Shown: positions 50,308 to 59,030 of the stretch, in pieces | How positions within the stretch are numbered: the stretch's first letter is position 1 | Layout of the letters: each line of letters opens with the position of its first letter | Assembly (NCBI GenBank): GCA_913061265.1 | Contig: CAJXVS010000003.1 | Span: 519,329 to 583,328, forward strand | Reading direction: 5' to 3' | Source: an uncultured Halobacteriovorax sp. | GTDB lineage: Bacteria > Bdellovibrionota > Bacteriovoracia > Bacteriovoracales > Bacteriovoracaceae | Length of the DNA stretch: 64,000 nt | Position numbers and translations under genes: made by a program | The notes under the pieces: model-generated | Seen by the model: only the letters and a program-made list of their open reading frames with translations | Databases searched by the model: none | What the model was told of the DNA's origin: nothing

Positions 50308-50712
50308 TTAGAGAGAATCTTTTAACATATTACTAGCTACTTTTAACACTGACCTGTTTAAGGTTTCTGCATCAAAAGGCTTAGCTAAAAAATCAATAGC
50401 TCCATTAGAAATAGATTCAATGATTATATTTTCTAAGTCTAAGCTAGACATCATTATAATAGAGATAGGTCTGTTTGAAACTTCGTTAAGTTTCTTTGCG
50501 AGCTCCATTCCACTAATATTTGGCATGACTACGTCAATCAAGAACAGATTGGCTTTTGTACTAGCGATGAGGGCGATGGCTTCTTCAGCGTTACCGGCTT
50601 GACCGACGACATCGAACTCACTTTTTTCAAGAATATCTACGACAGTCTTTCTGGTGAATTCGGCATCATCTACAACGGCTATCTTTACAATACTTTTTGG
50701 ATCTTTTGACAT
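50308..50712 (-). CDS. single-domain response regulator (CheY-like)
   Basis: The 134-residue receiver domain has the acidic pair in AVVDDAEFTR, the phospho-acceptor Asp in LIDVVMPNISG, the switch Ser in IIMMSSL, and the conserved Lys in DFLAKPF. No output domain is attached, as in CheY and other shuttle regulators. No kinase or chemotaxis gene is adjacent, so its partner is unknown. It follows the second lon on the same strand. Confidence 0.9.
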   Translation of the reverse strand: MSKDPKSIVKIAVVDDAEFTRKTVVDILEKSEFDVVGQAGNAEEAIALIASTKANLFLIDVVMPNISGMELAKKLNEVSNRPISIIMMSSLDLENIIIESISNGAIDFLAKPFDAETLNRSVLKVASNMLKDSL

Positions 50713-50776
50713 GGATCTATTCTATCAGAAATAGAGCATATCAAAAGCCCGGAAGGTTTTTACTCAAGTTTAAATA

Positions 50777-53197
50777 TTAAGCGGCCATTGGAGGAAGTTC
50801 GGATCCTCTTTTGGCCTTTTTCTTACTCTTTGCGATGTATTCTTTCCAACCGACTAGAGCAACCTCTAGAACTTGATCGAAATTCTTTACTGGTACGAAC
50901 TTTAAGGTCTCGCGGTATTCATCTGGAATATCCTCAAGGTCTTTACGGTTCTTCCATGGCATCACAACAGTCTTAATATTCATTCTCATGGCAGCGAGAG
51001 ACTTCTCTTTAAGCCCACCAATTGGCAGAACTTTTCCGGTAAGCGTTATCTCGCCAGTCATGGCAACAGACTTATCAATAGGAAGTCCTGTGATAAGAGA
51101 CATAATCGCCGTGGCAAGAGTGATCCCTGCACTTGGCCCATCTTTTGGGGTTGCCCCCGCTGGAAGGTGAATATGTACTTCATGGTTTTCAAAGAAATCT
51201 TCCTGAAGACCAAAGTCCTCAGCTCTACTTCTTATAAAGCCAATAGCTGTTTGAGCAGACTCTTTCATAACATCACCGAGTTGACCGGTAAGTGTAACGC
51301 CAGATCCTTTCATTTTTGTTGTTTCAATATAAAGAACTTGTCCACCAGCTGAAGTCCAGGCCAAACCTGTTGCAACTCCAACTTCATCCTCTTCTTTTTC
51401 ATCATCTTTCGTATAGACCGGTGGTCCTAGAAGTTTGAAGACTGTATCTGAGAATAAGTGCGTTTTATTTTGTTCACCTTGAGCGATCTTCATGGCCACT
51501 TTTCTACAAAGAGCGCCAATCTGTCTTTCAAGATTTCTTAATCCGGCTTCAGAAGTAAAGGACCTAATTACATTCTTAAGAGCTTCATCGTGAAATTCAA
51601 CATGCTCTTCTGTAATTCCATTTTCTTCTAATTGCTTTGGAACTAAGTACTTCTTACTAATGGCAAGCTTCTCTTCTTGGGTATAACCAGAAAGATTGAT
51701 AACTTCCATTCTATCTCTAAGAGGACCTGGAATATCTTGAAGGACATTCGAAGTCGCAATAAACATTACGTTTGAAAGATCAAAAGGTACGTTTAGATAG
51801 TGATCCCTAAAATTATGGTTTTGCTCAGGATCAAGAACCTCTAAAAGAGCACTCGAAGGATCACCCTTAAAGTCGCCACCTAGTTTATCAACTTCATCAA
51901 GAAGGATAAGTGGGTTATTCGTTTTCGCTTGCTTAAGAGCTTGGATAAAACGACCTGGCATAGAACCAACATAAGTTCTTCTATGACCTCTTATTTCAGC
52001 CTCATCTTTAACACCACCTAGGGAAATTCTAATGAACTCTCTACCTGTGGCCTTAGCAATTGATTTACCAAGACTTGTTTTACCAACTCCTGGAGGGCCA
52101 CTAAAGCAAAGGATAGGGCCTTTCATGCCATTACCTTTAAGGGATCGTACCGCTAGGTATTCTAATATTCTTTCTTTTACCTTTTTGAGGTCAAAGTGAT
52201 CTTCGTCTAGAATCTCAAGAGACTTCTCTAAATTTACTGTCTCTTCTGAAGCAACGGCCCAAGGTAGGTCAGTCATCCATTCTAAGTAAGTACGAAGAAT
52301 ACTAGATTCAGAAGAGTCAGGATGCATCTTTTCAAGACGGACCAGTTGTTTTGTTGTTTCTTTTTCTACTTCTTCAGGCATTCCTGCCTTTGCAATCTTA
52401 TCTCTGAATTCTTGGAATTCATCTTCAGCGGGTTCGCCACCATCGTCACCAAGTTCAGACTTGATAGCGCGGATTTGTTCACGAAGAAAGAATTCTTTTT
52501 GATTCTTTGCCATGTCATCTTCAGCAACACCATTGATCTTTGCTTGCATGCCTAGAATCTCAAGTTCACGAGATAGGATTTCATTTATTTTGTGCAGTCT
52601 TTCAACTGGATCTAATACTTCTAAAATCATTTGGGCTTCAGCTACGTGGAGATTCATATTTGAAGCAACAAGATCAGCAAGACGACCAGGGTCTTGAATA
52701 TCTTCTAATACCATTAAGATATCAGGGGAAAGAATTTTTCCCATCGAGATAACTTTTTCAAGTTGTTCTCTGATAGATCTCATTAAAGCGCTGACGGCTA
52801 CGTTCTCAGTCTCTGGAACAACGTCTTCAACTTTCTCAAGCTTTGTTACAAAGTAAGGCTCGCTCTGCTCAAAACTTTGGATCTTAGCTTTTGTTAAGCC
52901 TTGAACTAAAATCTTGATCCTGCCATCAGGTAGCTTTCTCATTCTCATGATCATGGCCACTGTTCCCATTTCGAAAATTTCGGATGGGGTCGGCGTTTCA
53001 GCTTTAATATCTTTCTGACTTGATAAGAAAATAAGTCTGTCTGAACTATTAAGTGCATGCTCGACGGCTTGGATTGATGATTCTCTTCCAACAAATAGCG
53101 GAAGGATCATGAACGGGTATACAACTATATCGCGAATTGGCAGGAGGGGAAGTTTATCCTTAAACTCAATGCTATCACCCTCATAATTTGTCACCAT
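50777..53197 (-). CDS. lon: ATP-dependent protease Lon (second copy)
   Basis: The 806-residue protein has LPLLPIRDIVVYPFMILPLFVGR at the N-terminus, Walker A GPPGVGKTS, Walker B LILLDEVDKL, and the catalytic pair Ser689 in PKDGPSAG and Lys732 in GGLKEK. It resembles standard housekeeping Lon (VVYPFM, SLGGVKDEAEIRGHRRTYVGSMPGR) more closely than the copy at 13699. It is therefore likely the general quality-control enzyme. AAGGAGAG precedes the ATG. The tail is Lys-rich and ends ELPPMAA. Confidence 0.97.
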   Translation of the reverse strand: MVTNYEGDSIEFKDKLPLLPIRDIVVYPFMILPLFVGRESSIQAVEHALNSSDRLIFLSSQKDIKAETPTPSEIFEMGTVAMIMRMRKLPDGRIKILVQGLTKAKIQSFEQSEPYFVTKLEKVEDVVPETENVAVSALMRSIREQLEKVISMGKILSPDILMVLEDIQDPGRLADLVASNMNLHVAEAQMILEVLDPVERLHKINEILSRELEILGMQAKINGVAEDDMAKNQKEFFLREQIRAIKSELGDDGGEPAEDEFQEFRDKIAKAGMPEEVEKETTKQLVRLEKMHPDSSESSILRTYLEWMTDLPWAVASEETVNLEKSLEILDEDHFDLKKVKERILEYLAVRSLKGNGMKGPILCFSGPPGVGKTSLGKSIAKATGREFIRISLGGVKDEAEIRGHRRTYVGSMPGRFIQALKQAKTNNPLILLDEVDKLGGDFKGDPSSALLEVLDPEQNHNFRDHYLNVPFDLSNVMFIATSNVLQDIPGPLRDRMEVINLSGYTQEEKLAISKKYLVPKQLEENGITEEHVEFHDEALKNVIRSFTSEAGLRNLERQIGALCRKVAMKIAQGEQNKTHLFSDTVFKLLGPPVYTKDDEKEEDEVGVATGLAWTSAGGQVLYIETTKMKGSGVTLTGQLGDVMKESAQTAIGFIRSRAEDFGLQEDFFENHEVHIHLPAGATPKDGPSAGITLATAIMSLITGLPIDKSVAMTGEITLTGKVLPIGGLKEKSLAAMRMNIKTVVMPWKNRKDLEDIPDEYRETLKFVPVKNFDQVLEVALVGWKEYIAKSKKKAKRGSELPPMAA

Positions 53198-53220
53198 ACT
53201 CTCTCCTTAAAGTAACGGTA

Positions 53221-53267
53221 TGCCTCTACAGGTAGGCATGATACGAATCGGGAAAATCTTTCCGATT
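53221..53267 (-). promoter_or_regulatory. two inverted repeats in the leader of the second lon
   Basis: ATGCCT and AGGCAT flank eight bases near 53220-53239. GAATCGG plus AAA pairs with TTTCCGATTC near 53244-53267, with one unpaired G. Both lie within 75 bases of the lon ATG and would be in its leader. They could be an operator, a thermosensitive structure or an attenuator; no T-run follows. The rest of the 222-base gap to glmU holds no gene. Confidence 0.45.
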
Positions 53268-53419
53268 CTTTAAGCTTTTTGTGGTCGTAAAGCATAATAA
53301 ATTTTAAAATTGTTTAGTGATATTGAGTGCTTTGATCGGTTACAATGGATAAGCCTTAGGAATAAGGTAGTACCTGATTAAGCTAGTTGAAGTAAATTAA
53401 TCAAGAAAGGAAAAAAAAT

Positions 53420-54823
53420 ATGTCTGACTCATTTGGTTGTGTGATTTTAGCAGCAGGAAAAGGAACAAGGTTAAAACTAAACGATCCAAAGCCTCTAGTC
53501 CCCCTGATGGGCAGGCGTTTGGTTGATTATGCAATTGAATCTTTGCGTGATTTTATGGTGGATAATGCCGGCAATGGCGAAGTAAATCTTGTTATTGGCC
53601 ATGAAAAAGAAAAAGTTCAGGAACATTCAAAAAAAAGTGCAAATAAATTTAATGTCGAGGTAGGTTTTTCCATTCAAGAAAAACAATTAGGAACGGCTCA
53701 TGCTCTTAAGTGTTACTTTGATCAAAACGAGAAGGCATCAAAGTTTGATTACACAGTTATCATGTGTGCTGATACACCACTTATAAGTGGTGAAATCTTA
53801 AGTGAACTATACGAAGCGCTTAAAAAAGACAACCTAGACGGAGTGGCCGCTAGTTTTGAAACAAAAGATCCTACAGGCCTTGGAAGAATCATCCGCTGTG
53901 ATAAAGGCTTTAGAATCGTCGAGCATAAAGATGCCAATAAAGACGAACTTCTTATCAACGAAGTTAATTCTGGTATGTACATCGTGAAGACTTCTTATAT
54001 CACTAAGCATCTAAGTAATATTAAAAGTGAAAACGCAGCAGGTGAGTTCTACTTAACTGATCTCTTTCAAGAGAACTCCAATGTTAAGCCAAGAGTCTTT
54101 GAAAATGAGAAGACTTTCTTGGGCGTTAATGACTTGGCTCAGCTCGAGCAAATCGAAAATCTTCTAAGAAGAAGAAAAGCAAGATCGCTTCGAGATGCTG
54201 GAGTTAGGTTTATTGATTCTAGGCATGTCTATATTGATGAAGATGTAGAGGTTGGTTTTGGCAGTTTAATCTATCCAAGTGTTAACCTCTTTGGTTCTAC
54301 GGTTATAGGAAAAGATAGTATTATTGAAATAGGCTCAATTCTCACTGATTCAAAAGTTGGGGCCAATACAGTCATTAAGGCCTATTCAACTTTAGAAGAG
54401 GCCATAGTTGGAGATGAAGCAGCTATCGGACCATATGCCAGATTGAGACCAAAGGCGGATGTAGGTTCAAAGTCTAAGATAGGTAACTTTGTAGAAATTA
54501 AGAAATCTAAGCTAGCTGAAGGGGTAAAGGTCTCACATCTCTCCTATGTAGGGGACGCTGAGATAGGAGAAGACGTAAATATTGGCTGTGGTTTTATTAC
54601 CTGTAATTATGACGGGGCCAATAAGCATATAACAAAGATTGGTAAAGGCAGTTTTATCGGATCTGACACCCAGATGATCGCACCTGTGACCCTAGGTGAA
54701 GAATGTTATGTAGCCAGTGGATCGACGATTAATCAAGACATCCCAAGTGGAGGCTTTGCCATCGCAAGAGGAAGGCAGGTCACGAAAGAAGGAATGGCGC
54801 GAAAATTCATTAAGAAGAAGTAA
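53420..54823 (+). CDS. glmU: bifunctional GlmU: GlcNAc-1-P uridyltransferase and GlcN-1-P acetyltransferase
   Basis: The 467-residue protein has the pyrophosphorylase signature LAAGKGTRLKLNDPKPL at the front and a C-terminal left-handed beta-helix with hexapeptide repeats (IGDEAAIGPYARLRPKADVGSKSKIGNFVEIKKS, CNYDGANKHITKIGKGSFIGSDTQMIAPV). It makes UDP-GlcNAc for peptidoglycan and LPS. It is followed by glmS, so two enzymes of the same pathway are adjacent. AAAGGA precedes the ATG. Confidence 0.97.
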   Translation: MSDSFGCVILAAGKGTRLKLNDPKPLVPLMGRRLVDYAIESLRDFMVDNAGNGEVNLVIGHEKEKVQEHSKKSANKFNVEVGFSIQEKQLGTAHALKCYFDQNEKASKFDYTVIMCADTPLISGEILSELYEALKKDNLDGVAASFETKDPTGLGRIIRCDKGFRIVEHKDANKDELLINEVNSGMYIVKTSYITKHLSNIKSENAAGEFYLTDLFQENSNVKPRVFENEKTFLGVNDLAQLEQIENLLRRRKARSLRDAGVRFIDSRHVYIDEDVEVGFGSLIYPSVNLFGSTVIGKDSIIEIGSILTDSKVGANTVIKAYSTLEEAIVGDEAAIGPYARLRPKADVGSKSKIGNFVEIKKSKLAEGVKVSHLSYVGDAEIGEDVNIGCGFITCNYDGANKHITKIGKGSFIGSDTQMIAPVTLGEECYVASGSTINQDIPSGGFAIARGRQVTKEGMARKFIKKK

Positions 54824-54925
54824 TAATTTTAACGGGTTCTGCATCGTGTAAAATGCACAATGGGTCTTTCCTTAAATCCCTATAAAGTGGTAAAAATAAG
54901 CCAAATTATAACAGGTTAGGAAAAT

Positions 54926-56749
54926 ATGTGTGGAATCGTCGGACACCTTGGGCCAAATAACCCAATGGGAACAGTGTTAGAGGGCTTAAGCCGTCTAGAA
55001 TATCGTGGTTATGATTCAGCGGGCGTCGCCTATGTTGATGATAAGTCGGAACTTCATTTTTATAAGAAGATGGGTAAGTTAGCTAATTTAGTTAACCTCC
55101 TAGGTGAGAAAAAGCATACGGCGGTAGGTTGTATTGGGCACACTAGGTGGGCGACTCACGGTGAGGTTAATGATGCTAATTCTCATCCTCATACACATGG
55201 AAAGATCTCTATTGTTCATAATGGAATTATCGAAAATGCTCCTTCATTAAAAAATGAACTAGCTTCAGAAGGTTTTAAGTTTTTATCAGATACTGACTCT
55301 GAGGTTTTTCTAGCTCTAGTTTCGAGTAACCTTGAAAAAGGTTTGGAGTTCATGCCTGCTGTATCAGCAGCTTTTAGGAGAACTGATGGAAACTCAGCCT
55401 TTGTTGTTTTAAATGCCGAAACAAGTGAAATTCTTGCGGTTAAAAGAGGAGCGCCTCTTGTTGCTGGTCTTCATGAAGCAAACTCAGACGCTTCAGTTAG
55501 TTCTGACCCATATGCTCTTGTTGGTAGCTCGGATACGATCTACTTTCCAGGGGACGATGTTTTGGTTCTTCTTTCTAAGAAGAATTCAAATATCATCTCT
55601 TTCTATGAGCTAGATGGTTCTGAATCGAAAAATTTTAAATTTAAAAAACAAGAGATGTCTTTAGAGGCTACTGATAAAGGTGACTTCGAGCATTTTATGT
55701 TAAAAGAAATCTATGAGCAGCCAGGACTAATTAGAGACCTTGTTCAGTTCTACCTAGCTGGGGACGGAGCAGAGTACCTAAAAAGAGTTTCTGAGTGGAA
55801 GCCTAAGAAGTTTCATATCTCTGCTTGTGGTACAGCGGCTTACGCGGGAATGGTTATTAGAGACTTTATTGAAAGGTTTAACCGTATTCCTTGCGCTGTA
55901 GAACTGGCCAGTGAGTTTAGATACCGTGATCCACTTCTTAATAAAGATGATGTAGGTCTTTTTATCAGTCAATCTGGTGAAACCGCTGATACTTTAGCGG
56001 CTCAAGGTCTTTGTGTTGAAAACAAGATGAAGACGATGGCGATCGTTAACGTAGAAGGTTCAACTCTCTATAGAGATTGTGATGAAAATCTTTTGATCCG
56101 TGCCGGTATTGAGATTGGTGTTGCAAGTACAAAAGCTTTTACTCAGCAGGCCTTAACGGGAAGACTTCTTTCTCTGTCTTTAGCAGGTGATTTAAGCGAT
56201 GAAGCGAAAAGAAAAATAGTATCAGATAAGTACAGTCTTTTAGCCGAGAGGATAGATGATATTCTTGATCGCGTAGATGAACTTAAACAAATTGCTGAAG
56301 AAATCTATAATTATAATGGTTTCTTTTTTACGGGAAGAGGACAGTTCTTTCCTGTCGCCCTAGAAGGCGCCTTAAAGTTAAAAGAAATCGCTTATGTTCA
56401 TGCTGAAGGTTATGCCTCAGGTGAGTTAAAGCACGGTCCGATCGCCTTAATTGATGATCAAATGGTTAATATTGCTATTGTTGGTCCGGTTCTCTTTGAT
56501 AAAACTATTTCAAATATCCAAGAAATTAAGGCCAGAAGAGGAGTCATTGTTGGTCTTGGTCCTAAGGGCGCTCAAGACCTTGATGATATTTGTGATTTCA
56601 AGTTTGATCTTAACTTTGATGGCTTAGATGAGCTTTCACCGTTATACGTCAATGTTGCGAACCAGCTTTTAGCCTACTATATGGCTAAATTTAAAGGAAC
56701 TGATATTGATAAGCCAAGGAACTTGGCAAAGTCTGTGACGGTTGAATAG
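54926..56749 (+). CDS. glmS: glutamine-fructose-6-phosphate aminotransferase
   Basis: The 607-residue protein begins MCGIVGHLG, with Cys2 as the glutaminase nucleophile. It has EYRGYDSAG and HTRWATHG in the glutaminase half and two SIS domains (ACGTAAYAGM, ISQSGETADTLAA, GVASTKAFTQQ), ending PRNLAKSVTVE. It supplies GlcN-6-P for the GlmU pathway. No glmS ribozyme is evident in the 102-base leader. Confidence 0.98.
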   Translation: MCGIVGHLGPNNPMGTVLEGLSRLEYRGYDSAGVAYVDDKSELHFYKKMGKLANLVNLLGEKKHTAVGCIGHTRWATHGEVNDANSHPHTHGKISIVHNGIIENAPSLKNELASEGFKFLSDTDSEVFLALVSSNLEKGLEFMPAVSAAFRRTDGNSAFVVLNAETSEILAVKRGAPLVAGLHEANSDASVSSDPYALVGSSDTIYFPGDDVLVLLSKKNSNIISFYELDGSESKNFKFKKQEMSLEATDKGDFEHFMLKEIYEQPGLIRDLVQFYLAGDGAEYLKRVSEWKPKKFHISACGTAAYAGMVIRDFIERFNRIPCAVELASEFRYRDPLLNKDDVGLFISQSGETADTLAAQGLCVENKMKTMAIVNVEGSTLYRDCDENLLIRAGIEIGVASTKAFTQQALTGRLLSLSLAGDLSDEAKRKIVSDKYSLLAERIDDILDRVDELKQIAEEIYNYNGFFFTGRGQFFPVALEGALKLKEIAYVHAEGYASGELKHGPIALIDDQMVNIAIVGPVLFDKTISNIQEIKARRGVIVGLGPKGAQDLDDICDFKFDLNFDGLDELSPLYVNVANQLLAYYMAKFKGTDIDKPRNLAKSVTVE

Positions 56750-56758
56750 AATCGCTAA

Positions 56759-59005
56759 ATGCAATTAGACTCTTTAAACAAAGCACAAAAAGAAGTTGTC
56801 TTAAACAGCGAAGGCCCCATGATGGTCTTAGCTGGTGCTGGCTCTGGAAAGACCCGCACATTGGTAACAAGGATCTCTCATCTCTTAGAAGTTAAAGGAG
56901 TTAGTCCCTTTCAAGTGCTAGCTCTTACTTTTTCAAATAAAGCCGCAAGAGAAATGCGGGAGAGGATTGCCAGCACTGTTAATATTGACCTCGGCGCCTT
57001 ACAGATAACAACCTTTCATAGTTTTTGCGCAAGAGTACTTAGAAGTCAGGCAAACTATATAGGGCTTAGTAAAAGCTTTACCATTTACGATGATAGTGAA
57101 TCCAAAACAATTGCAAAAAGCTTATTAGCTAAAAGAGGAATTTCAACTAAAGAGGTTTCTCCTTATGAAGTTTTAGGCTTTATTGATGATCTTAAAAACA
57201 AAGGATATTACCCTGGTCGAGATATGGGCCCAGAGTTTGAAAACTTTGAAGATGATCAGATGTTCTACGAGATGTTTCTCGAGTACGAATCAGAGCTGGC
57301 TAGATCAAACGCTGTCGATTTTGGCGGATTGATCACAGGAGTTCTAAAACTTTTTGAAAAGCACCCCACTGTTTTAAAAACTTACCAAGAAAGGTTTCGC
57401 TACCTTCTTGTTGACGAGTATCAAGATACCAACAGATGTCAATTTGAGCTGATCTGTTACTTAGCCGAGAAAACTCAGAATGTTTGTGTGGTCGGGGATG
57501 AAGATCAGTCCATCTATAGTTGGCGTGGAGCGGATATTAACAATATCTTTGATTTTGAGAAGAAATTTCCAGAAGCAAAGACATATAAGTTAGAGCAGAA
57601 TTACCGCTCTAGTAAAAAGATCATTGAAGCAGCCTCACACGTTATTGCCAGAAACTCTTACCGAAAGGGTAAGACGATGTGGACTGATAACCCAGAAGGT
57701 GAAGAAATTGAAATCATCGAAAACAATAGTGATAAAGATGAATGTGAATTTGTCGCTTCGAAAGTTAAAGAGCTAAAAAAAGCTGGAAATACCTATAATG
57801 AGATGGCGGTCTTTTACCGTACTAACTCTCAGTCAAGACAAGTTGAAGATGCTCTAAGAAACTCAAACATTAACTATAGAGTTGTCGGAGGTATTAAGTT
57901 CTACGACAGAAAAGAAATCAAGGATATCTTGGCCTATTTAAGGTTAGTGGTTAATGAAAAAGATAATCTTGCTTTAAGCCGAATCATCAATGTACCTGCA
58001 AGAGGAATCGGAACAACGACTTTAAGAAAACTTGAAAACGAAGCGATAAAAAACAATCAGTCACTTTTAGAAACATTAAAGCAGATGGTGGCTGCCCCAG
58101 AAGAGTTTAAACATATTAGGATTACAACCAAAGTTAAGTCGGCCATCAATCACTTTGTAAGTTTAATTGAAGAACTTATCATCTTAAAAGACTCTGGTGA
58201 GAAGCCACTTGTTCTATTTGAAAAGACAGTTAATGAAACTGGTTATATGAGTTTTTTAAAAGCGGCAAAGACCTATGAAGCCGAAGCAAGACTAGAGAAT
58301 TTAGAAGAGCTTGGTAATGCAATCGCCCAGTTTGAATCAAATAATGAAAATGCAACGATGGATTCCTTTCTCGAGACAATCACTTTAGATAGAACAGCTA
58401 ATGATGAAGAAGATACCCAAGGTGAAGTAAGCCTGATGACAATTCATGGTTCAAAAGGTCTTGAGTTTAAGTACGTCTTTATTGTCGGCTCTGAAGAAAA
58501 TATGTTTCCGAGCATGAGAAGTATCGAAGCCGGTGAAAAGGGTTTAGAAGAAGAGAGAAGGCTGTTCTATGTCGCCATGACTAGAGCCATGGTTAAGCTC
58601 TACATTTGTTTTGCCCAAGGGCGGATGCTCTATGGCCAATTACGCTTTAATGGGCCAAGCCGCTTTATCTCTGAAATACCTCCTAAGTATTACACTTGGA
58701 TAAAAGCAAAGACTGGTGCTCGTGGAGGTTGGGATACTTCTTCATCTGAAACCTATGGTACAAGTTCTAGTGATGATTTCTTTGCTGATGAAACTTATGA
58801 TGATGAAGTCGTCTACCAAGTGCAAAGCTCGGTTATTCAGGCTAAGTATCCACAGGGATCTTCAGTAGTGCATTCTTTATATGGAGAAGGCAAAGTGACT
58901 GAAACTAGCGGAGCTGGTGAGCAAGAGAAAGTTGTCATCAAGTTCAATGACGGGGCTATCAAGAAATTTATGGTAAAGTTCGCTCCTTTGGAATTACTTT
59001 CTTAA
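56759..59005 (+). CDS. uvrD: UvrD/PcrA-type superfamily 1 DNA helicase
   Basis: The 748-residue helicase has Walker A AGAGSGKTRTL, FSNKAAREMRER (Ia), VDEYQDTN (II), DEDQSIYSWRGAD (III), LEQNYRSS (IV), MTIHGSKGLEFKYVF (V) and RRLFYVAMTRA (VI). The C-terminus (SSVVHSLYGEGKVTE...VVIKFNDGAIKKFMVKFAPLELL) matches the PcrA/UvrD Tudor-like domain that contacts RNA polymerase. It acts in repair and in clearing recombination intermediates. It starts nine bases after glmS. Confidence 0.96.
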   Translation: MQLDSLNKAQKEVVLNSEGPMMVLAGAGSGKTRTLVTRISHLLEVKGVSPFQVLALTFSNKAAREMRERIASTVNIDLGALQITTFHSFCARVLRSQANYIGLSKSFTIYDDSESKTIAKSLLAKRGISTKEVSPYEVLGFIDDLKNKGYYPGRDMGPEFENFEDDQMFYEMFLEYESELARSNAVDFGGLITGVLKLFEKHPTVLKTYQERFRYLLVDEYQDTNRCQFELICYLAEKTQNVCVVGDEDQSIYSWRGADINNIFDFEKKFPEAKTYKLEQNYRSSKKIIEAASHVIARNSYRKGKTMWTDNPEGEEIEIIENNSDKDECEFVASKVKELKKAGNTYNEMAVFYRTNSQSRQVEDALRNSNINYRVVGGIKFYDRKEIKDILAYLRLVVNEKDNLALSRIINVPARGIGTTTLRKLENEAIKNNQSLLETLKQMVAAPEEFKHIRITTKVKSAINHFVSLIEELIILKDSGEKPLVLFEKTVNETGYMSFLKAAKTYEAEARLENLEELGNAIAQFESNNENATMDSFLETITLDRTANDEEDTQGEVSLMTIHGSKGLEFKYVFIVGSEENMFPSMRSIEAGEKGLEEERRLFYVAMTRAMVKLYICFAQGRMLYGQLRFNGPSRFISEIPPKYYTWIKAKTGARGGWDTSSSETYGTSSSDDFFADETYDDEVVYQVQSSVIQAKYPQGSSVVHSLYGEGKVTETSGAGEQEKVVIKFNDGAIKKFMVKFAPLELLS

Positions 59006-59030
59006 AGAATCAAAGTACAATGACTCCCTA

